A DNA stretch of 64,000 bases from Gemmiger formicilis (GTDB lineage: Bacteria > Bacillota > Clostridia > Oscillospirales > Ruminococcaceae): the NCBI RefSeq assembly GCF_016900095.1, contig NZ_JACJJP010000001.1, forward strand, positions 124,001 to 188,000, in the 5' to 3' direction. This document shows positions 51,000-58,514 of the stretch, piece after piece; the first letter of the stretch is position 1; every line of letters starts with the position of its first letter. Position numbers and translations under genes: made by a program. Under the pieces are notes generated by a model. It was not told the DNA's origin. It saw only the letters and a program-made list of their open reading frames with translations, and made no database searches.

Positions 51000-51551
51000 T
51001 TATTTGCGTTTGTAAAGGATCGGCACATCGTAGCCGAAGGTGCGCTTGCCATTCATCTCCATCTGTTCGGTCACCTCCAGGCAATCGGAAGAGAACCGCT
51101 CAAACAGGGTGAACTTGAGCACCGGGGTAAACATGCTGACGCTGCCGCCTTCCCACACACCGTCCTTGCAGGTGTACAGCGCAGGGGTAAACTTTTGGGA
51201 GGGCCGAAGGGATGCATATTCCACATCTTTCAGCTGGGCTGCGGTGAAGCTGTTCTTGTCGTATCCTTCCGGCGTGTCGTAGGAGGTCAGCCGGATATTG
51301 TCCCCTTCCTGGGTGAACAGGAACAGATGGGGTGACGCATGGGTGCGTCCGGCCACCGTGTAGTAGCTTTCCTCCACCAGAAAGACTCCGGCAAAATCGG
51401 AAGGCAATCCCCGGATTTTATCGTTGCAGGGGGTGTTGCGGTGTTCGGCAAAGGGAAAATCCGCCTGGCCTGCCGCCGTCAGTTCGGCATGCTGGGCCGC
51501 GTTGTCAAATTCGCCCGACAGGAGCGAAACAAATTCCTGAAGTTTGGTCAT
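51000..51551 (-). CDS. CpcT/CpeT-like protein
   Basis: 183 residues, no signal peptide. FVSLLSGEFDNAAQ at the N terminus, then AGVFLVEESYYT near residue 53 and PHLFLFTQEGDNIRLTSYDTPEG near 73 resemble the CpcT/CpeT chromophore lyase family, a small beta barrel that loads bilins onto phycobiliproteins in cyanobacteria. This organism is unlikely to have phycobilisomes, so it is a homologue with another ligand or function. ATG at 51551 has AAGGTGG 8 bases upstream. Co-directional with the BI-1-like gene, 17 bases away. The family call is by eye and tentative. Confidence 0.45.
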   Translation of the reverse strand: MTKLQEFVSLLSGEFDNAAQHAELTAAGQADFPFAEHRNTPCNDKIRGLPSDFAGVFLVEESYYTVAGRTHASPHLFLFTQEGDNIRLTSYDTPEGYDKNSFTAAQLKDVEYASLRPSQKFTPALYTCKDGVWEGGSVSMFTPVLKFTLFERFSSDCLEVTEQMEMNGKRTFGYDVPILYKRK

Positions 51552-51568
51552 AACAGGTACCACCTTGA

Positions 51569-52288
51569 TCAGTCACGATGACGGCCCAGGATGCGCAGCA
51601 CGTACAGGAAGATGTTGATATAATCCAGGTACAGGCTCAGCGCACCGATGATGGAAGACTTGTGCAGCATGGCTGCGTCGCCGCCAAAGTAGGAGTAATA
51701 GTATTTCAGTTTCTGCACGTCGTAAGCGGTGAAGGCCATGAAGACCACCAGGCTGACTGCGCACAGAATCAGGTCAAAGGTGCTGAAGGCACCCGGGATG
51801 AAGAACATGAGCAGGCCGCCCAGCAGCCCCACCACAATCAGGGTGATCAGCGCACCGGAAAGCAGCGTTCCCCAGGAACTCAGGTCTCGCTGAGTGCGGG
51901 CACCGTACAGGGCCATGATGCCGAAGTACAGCGCGCCGACCAGGAAGGCCAGCACCAGGGTGCTGAACGCGTAAGCCGCAAAGACAATGCTGAGATTGAT
52001 GCCGTTGAGCACCGCGTACCCGAAGAACAAACTGGTGGCTGTGGACGGGCGCAGCTTATCGATGCGGGCGGACAAAACCACCACCATGGCCAGTTCCGCA
52101 ATGCACAGGATCAGATACAGGCCGCTGTTGAACAAAAGATAAGCCAGCGGGCTGTACAGAGTGCCAATGCCCACCGCAAAGGTGACAAGCAGGCCGGCAA
52201 ACATCCAGACAAAGGTGCGGGTCATATATTGATTGAGGGTACCGAACGGACTTTCGGCATACGAAATGGTATAATATTTTTCGTCCAT
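51569..52288 (-). CDS. Bax inhibitor-1/YccA family membrane protein
   Basis: 239 residues with seven membrane segments, the standard BI-1-like (UPF0005) layout. SPFGTLNQYMTRTFVWMFAGLLVTF at the start and FTAYDVQKLKYYY near residue 187 are family marks; the aspartates in the last loops (SLYLDYINIFLYVLRILG) fit the calcium/proton-leak site of BsYetJ. Role: probable pH-sensitive cation leak channel. Confidence 0.92.
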   Translation of the reverse strand: MDEKYYTISYAESPFGTLNQYMTRTFVWMFAGLLVTFAVGIGTLYSPLAYLLFNSGLYLILCIAELAMVVVLSARIDKLRPSTATSLFFGYAVLNGINLSIVFAAYAFSTLVLAFLVGALYFGIMALYGARTQRDLSSWGTLLSGALITLIVVGLLGGLLMFFIPGAFSTFDLILCAVSLVVFMAFTAYDVQKLKYYYSYFGGDAAMLHKSSIIGALSLYLDYINIFLYVLRILGRHRD

Positions 52289-52401
52289 AGTTCACTAGGA
52301 CCCCTTTCTTTTTACGTATCCCTATTATATACTCTATCTGTCGGAAAATGTGTAAACGATATATGAATCATTGGATATTTTTTTGTTAAGAGGTGAAATC
52401 T

Positions 52402-53481
52402 TTGGTCCAGGACCGTTTCGGGATTTATCTGCATATTCCCTTCTGCCGCGCCAAATGCCGGTATTGTGACTTTTATTCCGCCCCCGGTACCCGGGAGGTG
52501 CCCCAGCCTTTCGTGGATGCTCTGCTGCGGGAACTGCGCAACAACCACCGCCGGCCGGATACCTTGTACTTCGGCGGCGGCACCCCGGCGCTGCTCTCCC
52601 CTACACAGGTGCGCAGCCTGATTGAGGCCGCCGCGCCGCTGCCCGGGGCCGAAATCACCCTGGAGGCCAACCCGGACGTGGTCAGCCAACAATCCCTGGC
52701 AGGGTTCCGGGAAGCGGGAGTGAACCGGCTGAGCTTTGGGGTGCAGAGCGCTTCGGACCCCCAGCTGCGCACCCTGGGCCGCACCCACACCGCCGACGGT
52801 GCCGCCCTGGCTCTGGCCTGGGCACGGCAGGCCGGGTTCGACGACCTGTGCGGTGACATCATGCTGGCTTTGCCGAACTACACCAACGCTGAATTCGACG
52901 CCACCCTGGACCTTTTGCAAACCGGCGGCTGCACCCACATTTCGGCCTATCTGCTCAAGATTGAACCGGGCACTGCCTTTGCCCGGCATCGCCCGGCCAA
53001 TCTGCCCGACCCGGACGCCGCGGCAGACTTTTACCTCTACGCTGTGAAGCAGCTGGAAGCCGCCGGATACCGCCAGTATGAGATCAGCAACTTTGCCCGG
53101 CCCGGTCACGAAGGGCGGCACAATCTGCTGTACTGGAACTGCCGGGATTACTGGGGGGTGGGCCCCTCAGCCCACAGCTGTCTGGGCAATGTACGCCGGT
53201 TCTGGCCGGATGATACCGACGCCTTTGTGGCGGGTACCCTGACAGAGCAGGAGGAAGGCATCTGCGATGCCGAAGATTTTCTGCTCATGCAGCTGCGCCT
53301 GACCGCCGGGCTGGACTGGGACGAATACGTACACCGGGGCGGCACCCCGTTGGATGCCCGGCGGAAGGCTTTTCTCCGCCAGTGTGTGGGCCACGGCTAT
53401 GCGGAGTTTGACGGCCGGACCCTTCGCCTGACCCCTGCGGGGATGGTGGTACAGAACGCCATACTGGAAGAACTGATGTAA
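52402..53481 (+). CDS. hemW: Radical SAM heme chaperone/oxidase-like protein HemW
   Basis: 359 residues. Radical SAM cluster motif CRAKCRYC (CxxxCxxC) within YLHIPFCRAKCRYCDFY, then YFGGGTPALLS, and the HemW C-terminal domain. HemW delivers heme rather than oxidising coproporphyrinogen; true HemN requires a different N terminus with extra residues that are absent here. The TTG at 52402 is chosen because AAGAGG lies 8 bases upstream; the GTG at 52393 overlaps that site. Confidence 0.9.
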   Translation: MVQDRFGIYLHIPFCRAKCRYCDFYSAPGTREVPQPFVDALLRELRNNHRRPDTLYFGGGTPALLSPTQVRSLIEAAAPLPGAEITLEANPDVVSQQSLAGFREAGVNRLSFGVQSASDPQLRTLGRTHTADGAALALAWARQAGFDDLCGDIMLALPNYTNAEFDATLDLLQTGGCTHISAYLLKIEPGTAFARHRPANLPDPDAAADFYLYAVKQLEAAGYRQYEISNFARPGHEGRHNLLYWNCRDYWGVGPSAHSCLGNVRRFWPDDTDAFVAGTLTEQEEGICDAEDFLLMQLRLTAGLDWDEYVHRGGTPLDARRKAFLRQCVGHGYAEFDGRTLRLTPAGMVVQNAILEELM

Positions 53482-53482
53482 A

Positions 53483-53516
53483 AAAGGCAAGGTTCCTTTT
53501 TGGGAACCTTGCCTTT
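53483..53516. terminator. Bidirectional terminator after hemW
   Basis: AAAGGCAAGGTTCC/GGAACCTTGCCTTT stem with A and T tracts on either side; shared with the converging ABC operon. Confidence 0.9.
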
Positions 53517-53526
53517 TGTGTTTGTG

Positions 53527-54099
53527 TCAGTCGCTGTGGGGGTGCATCTGCACCACCGGCCAGCCCAGCAGGGCCGCCGCGGCAGCGTCGTGGGTGACGA
53601 GAATCGTATCCCGTCCCGCCGCCAGGCGACAGACCGAAGCCGCCGCCTGGGCCACCAGCTCGGCGTCCATGCCGGTAAAGGGCTCGTCCAGAAGCAGTGT
53701 CTGCGCCTGGGGACACAGCAGCGCCCGCAGCAGGGCCGTCCGGCGTTTTTGTCCCCCGGAAAGCCGTTCACTGGGAAGGGCCAGATCCTTATCCACAAAG
53801 CCCAGGGTGCGCAACTCCCGTTCCGCTGCGTCCGGCGCTCCGCCGGTGAGTACAATGTTGCCCACGGCGGTAAGCTGTGGGCACAGGCGGTTTTCCTGAA
53901 ACACCGCGCCCACCCGGCCGATGCCCGTTATGGTGCCTTTGTCCGGCGTTTCCAGGCCCATAAGAATCCGCAGCAGGGTCGTTTTTCCGCAGCCGGAAGG
54001 CCCCATCAGCACCAGCGGGCCGGAGGTGTGCAGGGTAAAATCCCGGAGCACCGTGCGGGTCCCGAACCGCTTTTCCAGGTGTTCCACCGCAATGCTCAT
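53527..54099 (-). CDS. ABC importer ATP-binding protein (nitrate/sulfonate/taurine type)
   Basis: 190 residues, short for the SsuB/TauB family (about 250). Walker [10 protein letters not shown] near residue 32, signature LSGGQKRRTALLRAL near 113, Walker B TLLLDEPFTGMDAE near 132; the C-terminal extension after the H loop (ILVTHDAAAA) is nearly missing. Start ATG at 54099 overlaps the permease stop. Last gene of the binding protein-permease-ATPase operon. Confidence 0.88.
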   Translation of the reverse strand: MSIAVEHLEKRFGTRTVLRDFTLHTSGPLVLMGPSGCGKTTLLRILMGLETPDKGTITGIGRVGAVFQENRLCPQLTAVGNIVLTGGAPDAAERELRTLGFVDKDLALPSERLSGGQKRRTALLRALLCPQAQTLLLDEPFTGMDAELVAQAAASVCRLAAGRDTILVTHDAAAAALLGWPVVQMHPHSD

Positions 54100-54884
54100 A
54101 CCGCCCTCACCTCCCCGCAAAGCCGGGCTTTGAGCCGGCGCAGGCCCCGGGCCGCCACCGCCGAAAGCAAGGCGGACAGCAGCACAATGACCAGGGTCCA
54201 GGCGAAGACGTCCGGGGTGGACAGGGTGATTTTCGCACGGTAGAGAGCATCTCCCACGCAGTTATCAGGCAGACCGATGACCTCGGCGGAGACACCGCTT
54301 TTCCAGCACATGCCCATAGCGGCAATGCAGCTTTCGCTCAAAGACGGAAAGACGCCCGGCAGCCAGATATACCGCAGCCGCTTGACCAGAGGCAGCCGAT
54401 AGACGCGGGCCATTTCCAGCAGCTGGGCATCGGTGTCGGCAATGCCGCCCATGACGCCGGCGTAAATCACCGGCAGCACATGGGTGAAGCTGACCACCAC
54501 CGAAAGGTTGGCGCTGCTGACCCACAAAAGAGCCAGAATTACAAAGCTGGCCACCGGCATGGCACGGATCAGCTGCATGGGCGGTCCCAGCAGCACCCGC
54601 ACTGTGTGCCAGCGCGCCCCTGCCGCCCCCAGCACCACACCGCAGACCACGGCCAGCAAAAAGCCGGTCAGAATGCGCAGGGTACTGAATCCGATGCGGT
54701 GCCAGAAATCCAGGGTCGGCAGCTGTACGGCCAATGCCCGCAGCGTCTGCAGTGGGGTGGACAGGAACAACCCGCCATGCCCCAGGGCCATGGCGACCAA
54801 CTGCCACACAATGACCCAAAAGACCACCGCCGCAGCGGTGTGCCAGCGGTCACGATGGACCGCCGGGCAGGAATCAGACGCCAT
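54096..54884 (-). CDS. ABC importer permease (nitrate/sulfonate/taurine type)
   Basis: 262 residues, six membrane segments. LLGPPMQLIRAMPVASFVILALLWV near residue 103 and the EAA-like loop EMARVYRLPLVKRLRYIWLPG near 157 place it in the SsuC/TauC branch. The ATG at 54884 overlaps the end of the binding-protein gene without its own ribosome binding site, so translation is coupled. Confidence 0.9.
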   Translation of the reverse strand: MASDSCPAVHRDRWHTAAAVVFWVIVWQLVAMALGHGGLFLSTPLQTLRALAVQLPTLDFWHRIGFSTLRILTGFLLAVVCGVVLGAAGARWHTVRVLLGPPMQLIRAMPVASFVILALLWVSSANLSVVVSFTHVLPVIYAGVMGGIADTDAQLLEMARVYRLPLVKRLRYIWLPGVFPSLSESCIAAMGMCWKSGVSAEVIGLPDNCVGDALYRAKITLSTPDVFAWTLVIVLLSALLSAVAARGLRRLKARLCGEVRAV

Positions 54885-55935
54885 AGTAGAAGTCGTCAGC
54901 CGGCAGCTGGCCGCCCACGCTGGTGGGATCGGCGTCGTACAGCACCTGGAAGTAGGTTTCCAGGGCGGTGCGCATCTCCTCGCCGGTGATGAAAACGATG
55001 TTGCACTCGGGCAGGGCCTTCTGAGCCAGAGCAGCCTTGGCCACGATGCCGTAGCTTTCGCACAGGGCGGCAGTGCCTTCCAGATCGGTGTTGGCCGCCT
55101 CAGTGCTGGCCTGGTAGGCGCTCAGGAACGCATCAAAGGCTTCGGGATCGGCTTCCACGGCATCCTTGCGGGCCACCAGAACACCGGTAACCAACTGGGA
55201 ACCGGCCACCTTCTCCCACTCTTCGCTCATATCAAACTTGACGCTCAGGCCTTCCACCTGGGACAGGGCGCTGGTCACGAAAGGCTGGGGCAGCATGGCA
55301 ATAGTGCCCTCACCGCGGGCGGTCATCTGGGCCACCACTTCGGTGGATTCGCTGAAATATTCGATGGTCACATCCTTGTCGGGGTCCAGGCCGTTTTCGC
55401 TGAGCACGTAGCGCAGCACATACTCGGGGGTTGTGCCCTTGCCGGTGGTCAGGATGGTCTTGCCCTTCAGGTCCGCAATGCCGGTATACTGGGCATCGGA
55501 GTTTTCCACGATGTACAGCACACCCAGGGTGTTGATGGCCGCCACTTCCACGGCGCCGTTGGTCTTCTGGTACAGGGTGGCTGCCAGGTTGGCGGGAATG
55601 GCCGCTGCATCCAGATCGCCCTTGACCAGCAGCGGGACAATCTCGTCCGCCGCGCCGTACATGGTGAAATCAAGGTCCAGGTCGCTTTCGCCCTTGTCCA
55701 CATCATCCACCAGGTTTACCAGGCCCATGGTGGTGGGGCCCTTCAAACCGGCCACGCGGAAGCCGGTGGCTTCGGCGGTTTCCGGAGTTTCGGCCGCGGG
55801 GGTCGCGGTGGGGGCAGCGGTTGCCGCAGGAGCCGCAGTTTCCTGGGTGGAGGCCGAGGACGGCGCACCGCAGGCCGCCAGGGATACAGCCAGGGCCAGC
55901 GCGCTGAAAGCAGCGAGAACGCGTTTGAATTTCAC
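54874..55935 (-). CDS. Substrate-binding lipoprotein, NMT1/SsuA-like
   Basis: 353 residues; GTG start at 55935 with AGGA upstream. Lipobox LAAC with cysteine at 22, then an Ala/Thr/Pro/Glu linker to about 57. The binding core opens with FRVAGLKGPTTMGLVNLVDD, has LVKGDLDAAAIPANLAATLY near 104 and GKTILTTGKGTTPEYVLRYVL near 158, typical of family 9/NMT1 proteins for sulfonates, nitrate, pyrimidines or metals. The ligand cannot be read. No sulfonatase or nitrate gene is near. Confidence 0.88.
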   Translation of the reverse strand: MKFKRVLAAFSALALAVSLAACGAPSSASTQETAAPAATAAPTATPAAETPETAEATGFRVAGLKGPTTMGLVNLVDDVDKGESDLDLDFTMYGAADEIVPLLVKGDLDAAAIPANLAATLYQKTNGAVEVAAINTLGVLYIVENSDAQYTGIADLKGKTILTTGKGTTPEYVLRYVLSENGLDPDKDVTIEYFSESTEVVAQMTARGEGTIAMLPQPFVTSALSQVEGLSVKFDMSEEWEKVAGSQLVTGVLVARKDAVEADPEAFDAFLSAYQASTEAANTDLEGTAALCESYGIVAKAALAQKALPECNIVFITGEEMRTALETYFQVLYDADPTSVGGQLPADDFYYGV

Positions 55936-55978
55936 AATGATTTCCTCCCATTGCCGCTGTTCGCGGCCAGAATTCCAT

Positions 55979-56007
55979 TTGCTTTTGCCGCATTACTATA
56001 CTATAAT
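55979..56007 (+). promoter_or_regulatory. Promoter of the Crp-family gene at 56119
   Basis: TTGCTT, 17-bp spacer, TATAAT; predicted start about 56014. Confidence 0.65.
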
Positions 56008-56023
56008 AAAGCAAGAATGTCGA
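55995..56023 (-). promoter_or_regulatory. Promoter of the NMT1-type ABC operon
   Basis: Minus-strand TCGACA, 17-bp spacer, TATAGT; predicted start about 55988. It overlaps the divergent promoter of the Crp gene. Confidence 0.55.
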
Positions 56024-56052
56024 TTGCCGGTGCAACAGTTTTGCCCGGGCAA
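56024..56052. promoter_or_regulatory. Two palindromic TTGC-N4-GCAA sites, candidate Crp/Fnr operators
   Basis: TTGCCGGTGCAA at 56024-56035 and the perfect palindrome TTGCCCGGGCAA at 56041-56052, centres 17 bp apart. They lie just downstream of the plus-strand start site and about 41 and 58 bp upstream of the minus-strand start. Confidence 0.5.
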
Positions 56053-56118
56053 CATTTTGCGGTGTCTTTCCTGACCAGGACGAGGCGCCGCCGATTTCTG
56101 CATGAAAGGACCTTTGCG

Positions 56119-56814
56119 ATGAACCTGCGGCCGTATTATCCTGTTTTGCGCAGCACTTCCCTGCTGCGCGGTATGCGTGATGATGAGCTGGACAAGATGC
56201 TGGATTGCTTTGCCCCGCGCGTGCGCCGCTACCAAAAAGGAGAATTCCTGATGCTGGCCGGCTATGAGACCAACGAGGTCGGCATTCTGCTGGAAGGGTC
56301 CATCACCGCCCTGAAAAACACACCGGACGGCAGCAGCGTGGCCATTACCGAGATGAGCACCGGCGGGCTGTTCGGGGATGTACTTTCCGGTTCCAGCACC
56401 AAAAGTCCGGTCAGCGTCATGGCGCAGACCGATTGCCTGGCCGTTTACCTTCCTTATGAGAAGATTATTCACCCTTGTGCCCACCTGCATGAAAGCCACC
56501 TGCAGCTGTTGCAAAATCTGGTGCTGACCATTTCCAACAAGTACTTTGCCCTGGACCGCCGGGTGGAACTGCTGATCTGCAAAAGTCTGCGGGTCCGTAT
56601 CAGTCTGTGGTTGCTGGAACAGGCGGACGAAGCCGGTCAGGACACCTTTGCGGTGCCCCTGACCCGCGCCGGTCTGGCCGAGTACCTGAACTGCGACCGC
56701 AGTGCTCTGAGCCGGGAGCTGGGCCGCATGCAGCGGGAAGGATTGATTGAGACTTTCCGCGGAAGCTTCAAGATTTTGGACAAAGAAGGCCTGCGTCACC
56801 AGTGCCAGGAATGA
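56119..56814 (+). CDS. Crp/Fnr family transcriptional regulator
   Basis: 231 residues. Sensor beta roll (about 20-130: LLRGMRDDELDKMLDCF, GEFLMLAGYETNEVGILLEG, GGLFGDVLSGSS) and a winged helix with VPLTRAGLAEYLNCDRSALSRELGRMQREGLIE near residue 182. The pattern without a strict cAMP site resembles HcpR/heme-binding subgroups. ATG at 56119 with AAAGGA upstream. Divergent from the NMT1-type ABC operon, which it likely controls together with itself. Effector unknown. Confidence 0.88.
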   Translation: MNLRPYYPVLRSTSLLRGMRDDELDKMLDCFAPRVRRYQKGEFLMLAGYETNEVGILLEGSITALKNTPDGSSVAITEMSTGGLFGDVLSGSSTKSPVSVMAQTDCLAVYLPYEKIIHPCAHLHESHLQLLQNLVLTISNKYFALDRRVELLICKSLRVRISLWLLEQADEAGQDTFAVPLTRAGLAEYLNCDRSALSRELGRMQREGLIETFRGSFKILDKEGLRHQCQE

Positions 56815-56821
56815 GGTAATC

Positions 56822-57796
56822 ATGAGCCACCGTCAGACCCCTGTTTTGTACATTGTCATCCCCTGCTACAACGAGCAGGAAGTGCTGCCCATCACGGCGC
56901 CCCTGTTCCTGCAGAAGATCAACGACCTGGCCGCCGCAGGCAAGATCAGTCCGGACAGCCGGGTGTTGTTCGTCAACGACGGTTCCAAGGACAACACCTG
57001 GCAGATCATCCGTGATCTGGCCGCCGGTGACCCGCACTATCTGGGCATCTGCCAGAGCCGCAACCGCGGCCACCAGAATGCCGTACTGGCCGGTCTGATG
57101 GAGGCCAAGGACCGCTGCGACATCACCATTTCCATCGACTGTGACGGCCAGGACGACATCAATGCCATGGATGACATGGTGGACGCCTATCACGACGGCT
57201 GCGAGGTGGTGTACGGGGTGCGTTCCAAGCGGGACACCGACACCTTCTTCAAGCGTTTTACCGCCGAAAGCTTCTACAAATTGCTCAATGCCATGGGCGC
57301 CGAGGTAGTGTTCAACCACGCCGATTACCGTCTGATGAGCGCCCGGGTGCTGCAGGAATTCGCCAATTTCAAGGAAGTGAATCTTTTCCTGCGGGGGATG
57401 GTCCCTCTGGTGGGCTTCAAGAGCACCGCCGTCACCTACGAGCGCCACGAGCGCATTGCGGGGGAAAGCCACTATCCCCTGTCCAAGATGCTCAGTCTGG
57501 CCTTTGACGGCATCACCAGCCTTTCGGTCAAACCCATCCGGTTTATTACCGGCTTCGGTGTGCTGGTGGCACTGATCTCCTTTATCGGCGTGATCTGGGC
57601 CATGGCGGAAGCCGCCATGGGAGCCACCGTATCCGGCTGGGCTTCCACCACCTGTATCATCTGCTTTGTGTCCGGTGTACAGCTGATCTGCCTGGGTGTG
57701 ATCGGTGAGTATATCGGAAAAATCTACATGGAAACCAAGGCGCGGCCGCGGTATATCATCAGCGAACGTACCTGGGACAAGGAGGACGACGAATGA
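56822..57796 (+). CDS. Family 2 glycosyltransferase with C-terminal membrane segments (GtrB/DPM1-like)
   Basis: 324 residues. Cytosolic GT-A domain: IVIPCYNEQEVLP, FVNDGSKDNTW, and SIDCDGQDDINAM as the metal-binding region near residue 102. YGVRSKRDTDTFFKRFTAESFYKLLN near 137 is the amphipathic joint, followed by two membrane segments (about 238-262 and 272-296). It attaches a sugar to undecaprenyl phosphate to feed external glycosylation. GAGG precedes the ATG at 56822, 7 bases past the regulator stop. Confidence 0.88.
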   Translation: MSHRQTPVLYIVIPCYNEQEVLPITAPLFLQKINDLAAAGKISPDSRVLFVNDGSKDNTWQIIRDLAAGDPHYLGICQSRNRGHQNAVLAGLMEAKDRCDITISIDCDGQDDINAMDDMVDAYHDGCEVVYGVRSKRDTDTFFKRFTAESFYKLLNAMGAEVVFNHADYRLMSARVLQEFANFKEVNLFLRGMVPLVGFKSTAVTYERHERIAGESHYPLSKMLSLAFDGITSLSVKPIRFITGFGVLVALISFIGVIWAMAEAAMGATVSGWASTTCIICFVSGVQLICLGVIGEYIGKIYMETKARPRYIISERTWDKEDDE

Positions 57797-58368
57797 GCCG
57801 CCAAGTATGGAAGGGTTCTACCCTGCTCAATCCCGAACCGCCGGTGCTGGTCAGCTGCGGCAGCCCCGAAAAGCCCAACCTGATCACGGTGGGCTGGTGC
57901 GGCACCATCTGCACCCAGCCGTCCATGCTGTCCATCAGCGTGCGACCCGAGCGGTACAGCTACGATCTGATCAAGGACAGCGGTGAATTTGTGGTGAATC
58001 TGCCCACCGAACGCCTGACCCGGGCGGTGGACTGGTGCGGTGTGAAGAGCGGTCGGGATGTGGACAAGTTTGCCGCCATGGGATTGCATGCGGCCCCGGC
58101 GGCCAAGGTGGGCACCGTGCTGTTGGAGGAAAGCCCCCTGAACCTGGAATGCAAGGTCACCCAGCGCATTCCGTTGGGCAGCCACGATCTTTTCCTGGCC
58201 GAGGTGGTGGCGGTGGACGTGGACGAAAGCCTGCTGGACGAAAACGGAAAGTTGTGCCTGGAAAAAGCCAAGCTGATCGTCTATTCCCACGGAGAATATC
58301 TGGCTCTGGGGCGTCGGCTGGGGACCTTCGGGTACAGTGTGCGCAAGAAGGCCGGGCGCCGTAAATAA
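57793..58368 (+). CDS. Flavin reductase-like FMN-binding protein
   Basis: 191 residues, split beta-barrel fold. LITVGWCGTICTQPSMLSISVRPERYSYDLI near residue 30 is the FMN-binding start of the flavin reductase-like family in anaerobes (flavoredoxin type), and EFVVNLPTERL is the usual continuation. Likely transfers electrons in the cytosol. Start overlaps the GT2 stop (ATGA). Partner unknown. Confidence 0.88.
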   Translation: MSRQVWKGSTLLNPEPPVLVSCGSPEKPNLITVGWCGTICTQPSMLSISVRPERYSYDLIKDSGEFVVNLPTERLTRAVDWCGVKSGRDVDKFAAMGLHAAPAAKVGTVLLEESPLNLECKVTQRIPLGSHDLFLAEVVAVDVDESLLDENGKLCLEKAKLIVYSHGEYLALGRRLGTFGYSVRKKAGRRK

Positions 58369-58387
58369 CAATTGGAAAAAGAGCAAC

Positions 58388-58419
58388 GCCGGAGGCGGTT
58401 TTAGGCCTCCGGCTTTTTT
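58388..58419 (+). terminator. Terminator of the Crp-GT2-flavin reductase operon
   Basis: GCCGGAGGC/GCCTCCGGC stem with an 8-nt loop and TTTTTT. Confidence 0.88.
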
Positions 58420-58439
58420 GTATGAAACCTGTCCGACGT

Positions 58440-58486
58440 AAAAAAGGAACCCGCCGCACGGGGAACGGTTTTCCCGTGCGGCGGGC
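58440..58486 (-). terminator. Terminator of the mgl operon
   Basis: 13-bp stem CCCGCCGCACGGG/CCCGTGCGGCGGG followed on the minus strand by TTCCTTTTTT. Confidence 0.85.
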
Positions 58487-58514
58487 CGCAAAAAAGGTTG
58501 ATGCGAAAGGCGAA

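Noticed and set aside
52324-52356. Promoter for the BI-1-like gene (TTTACA, 19 bp, TATATA)
   Set aside because: Spacer too long and alternatives no better; left unannotated.
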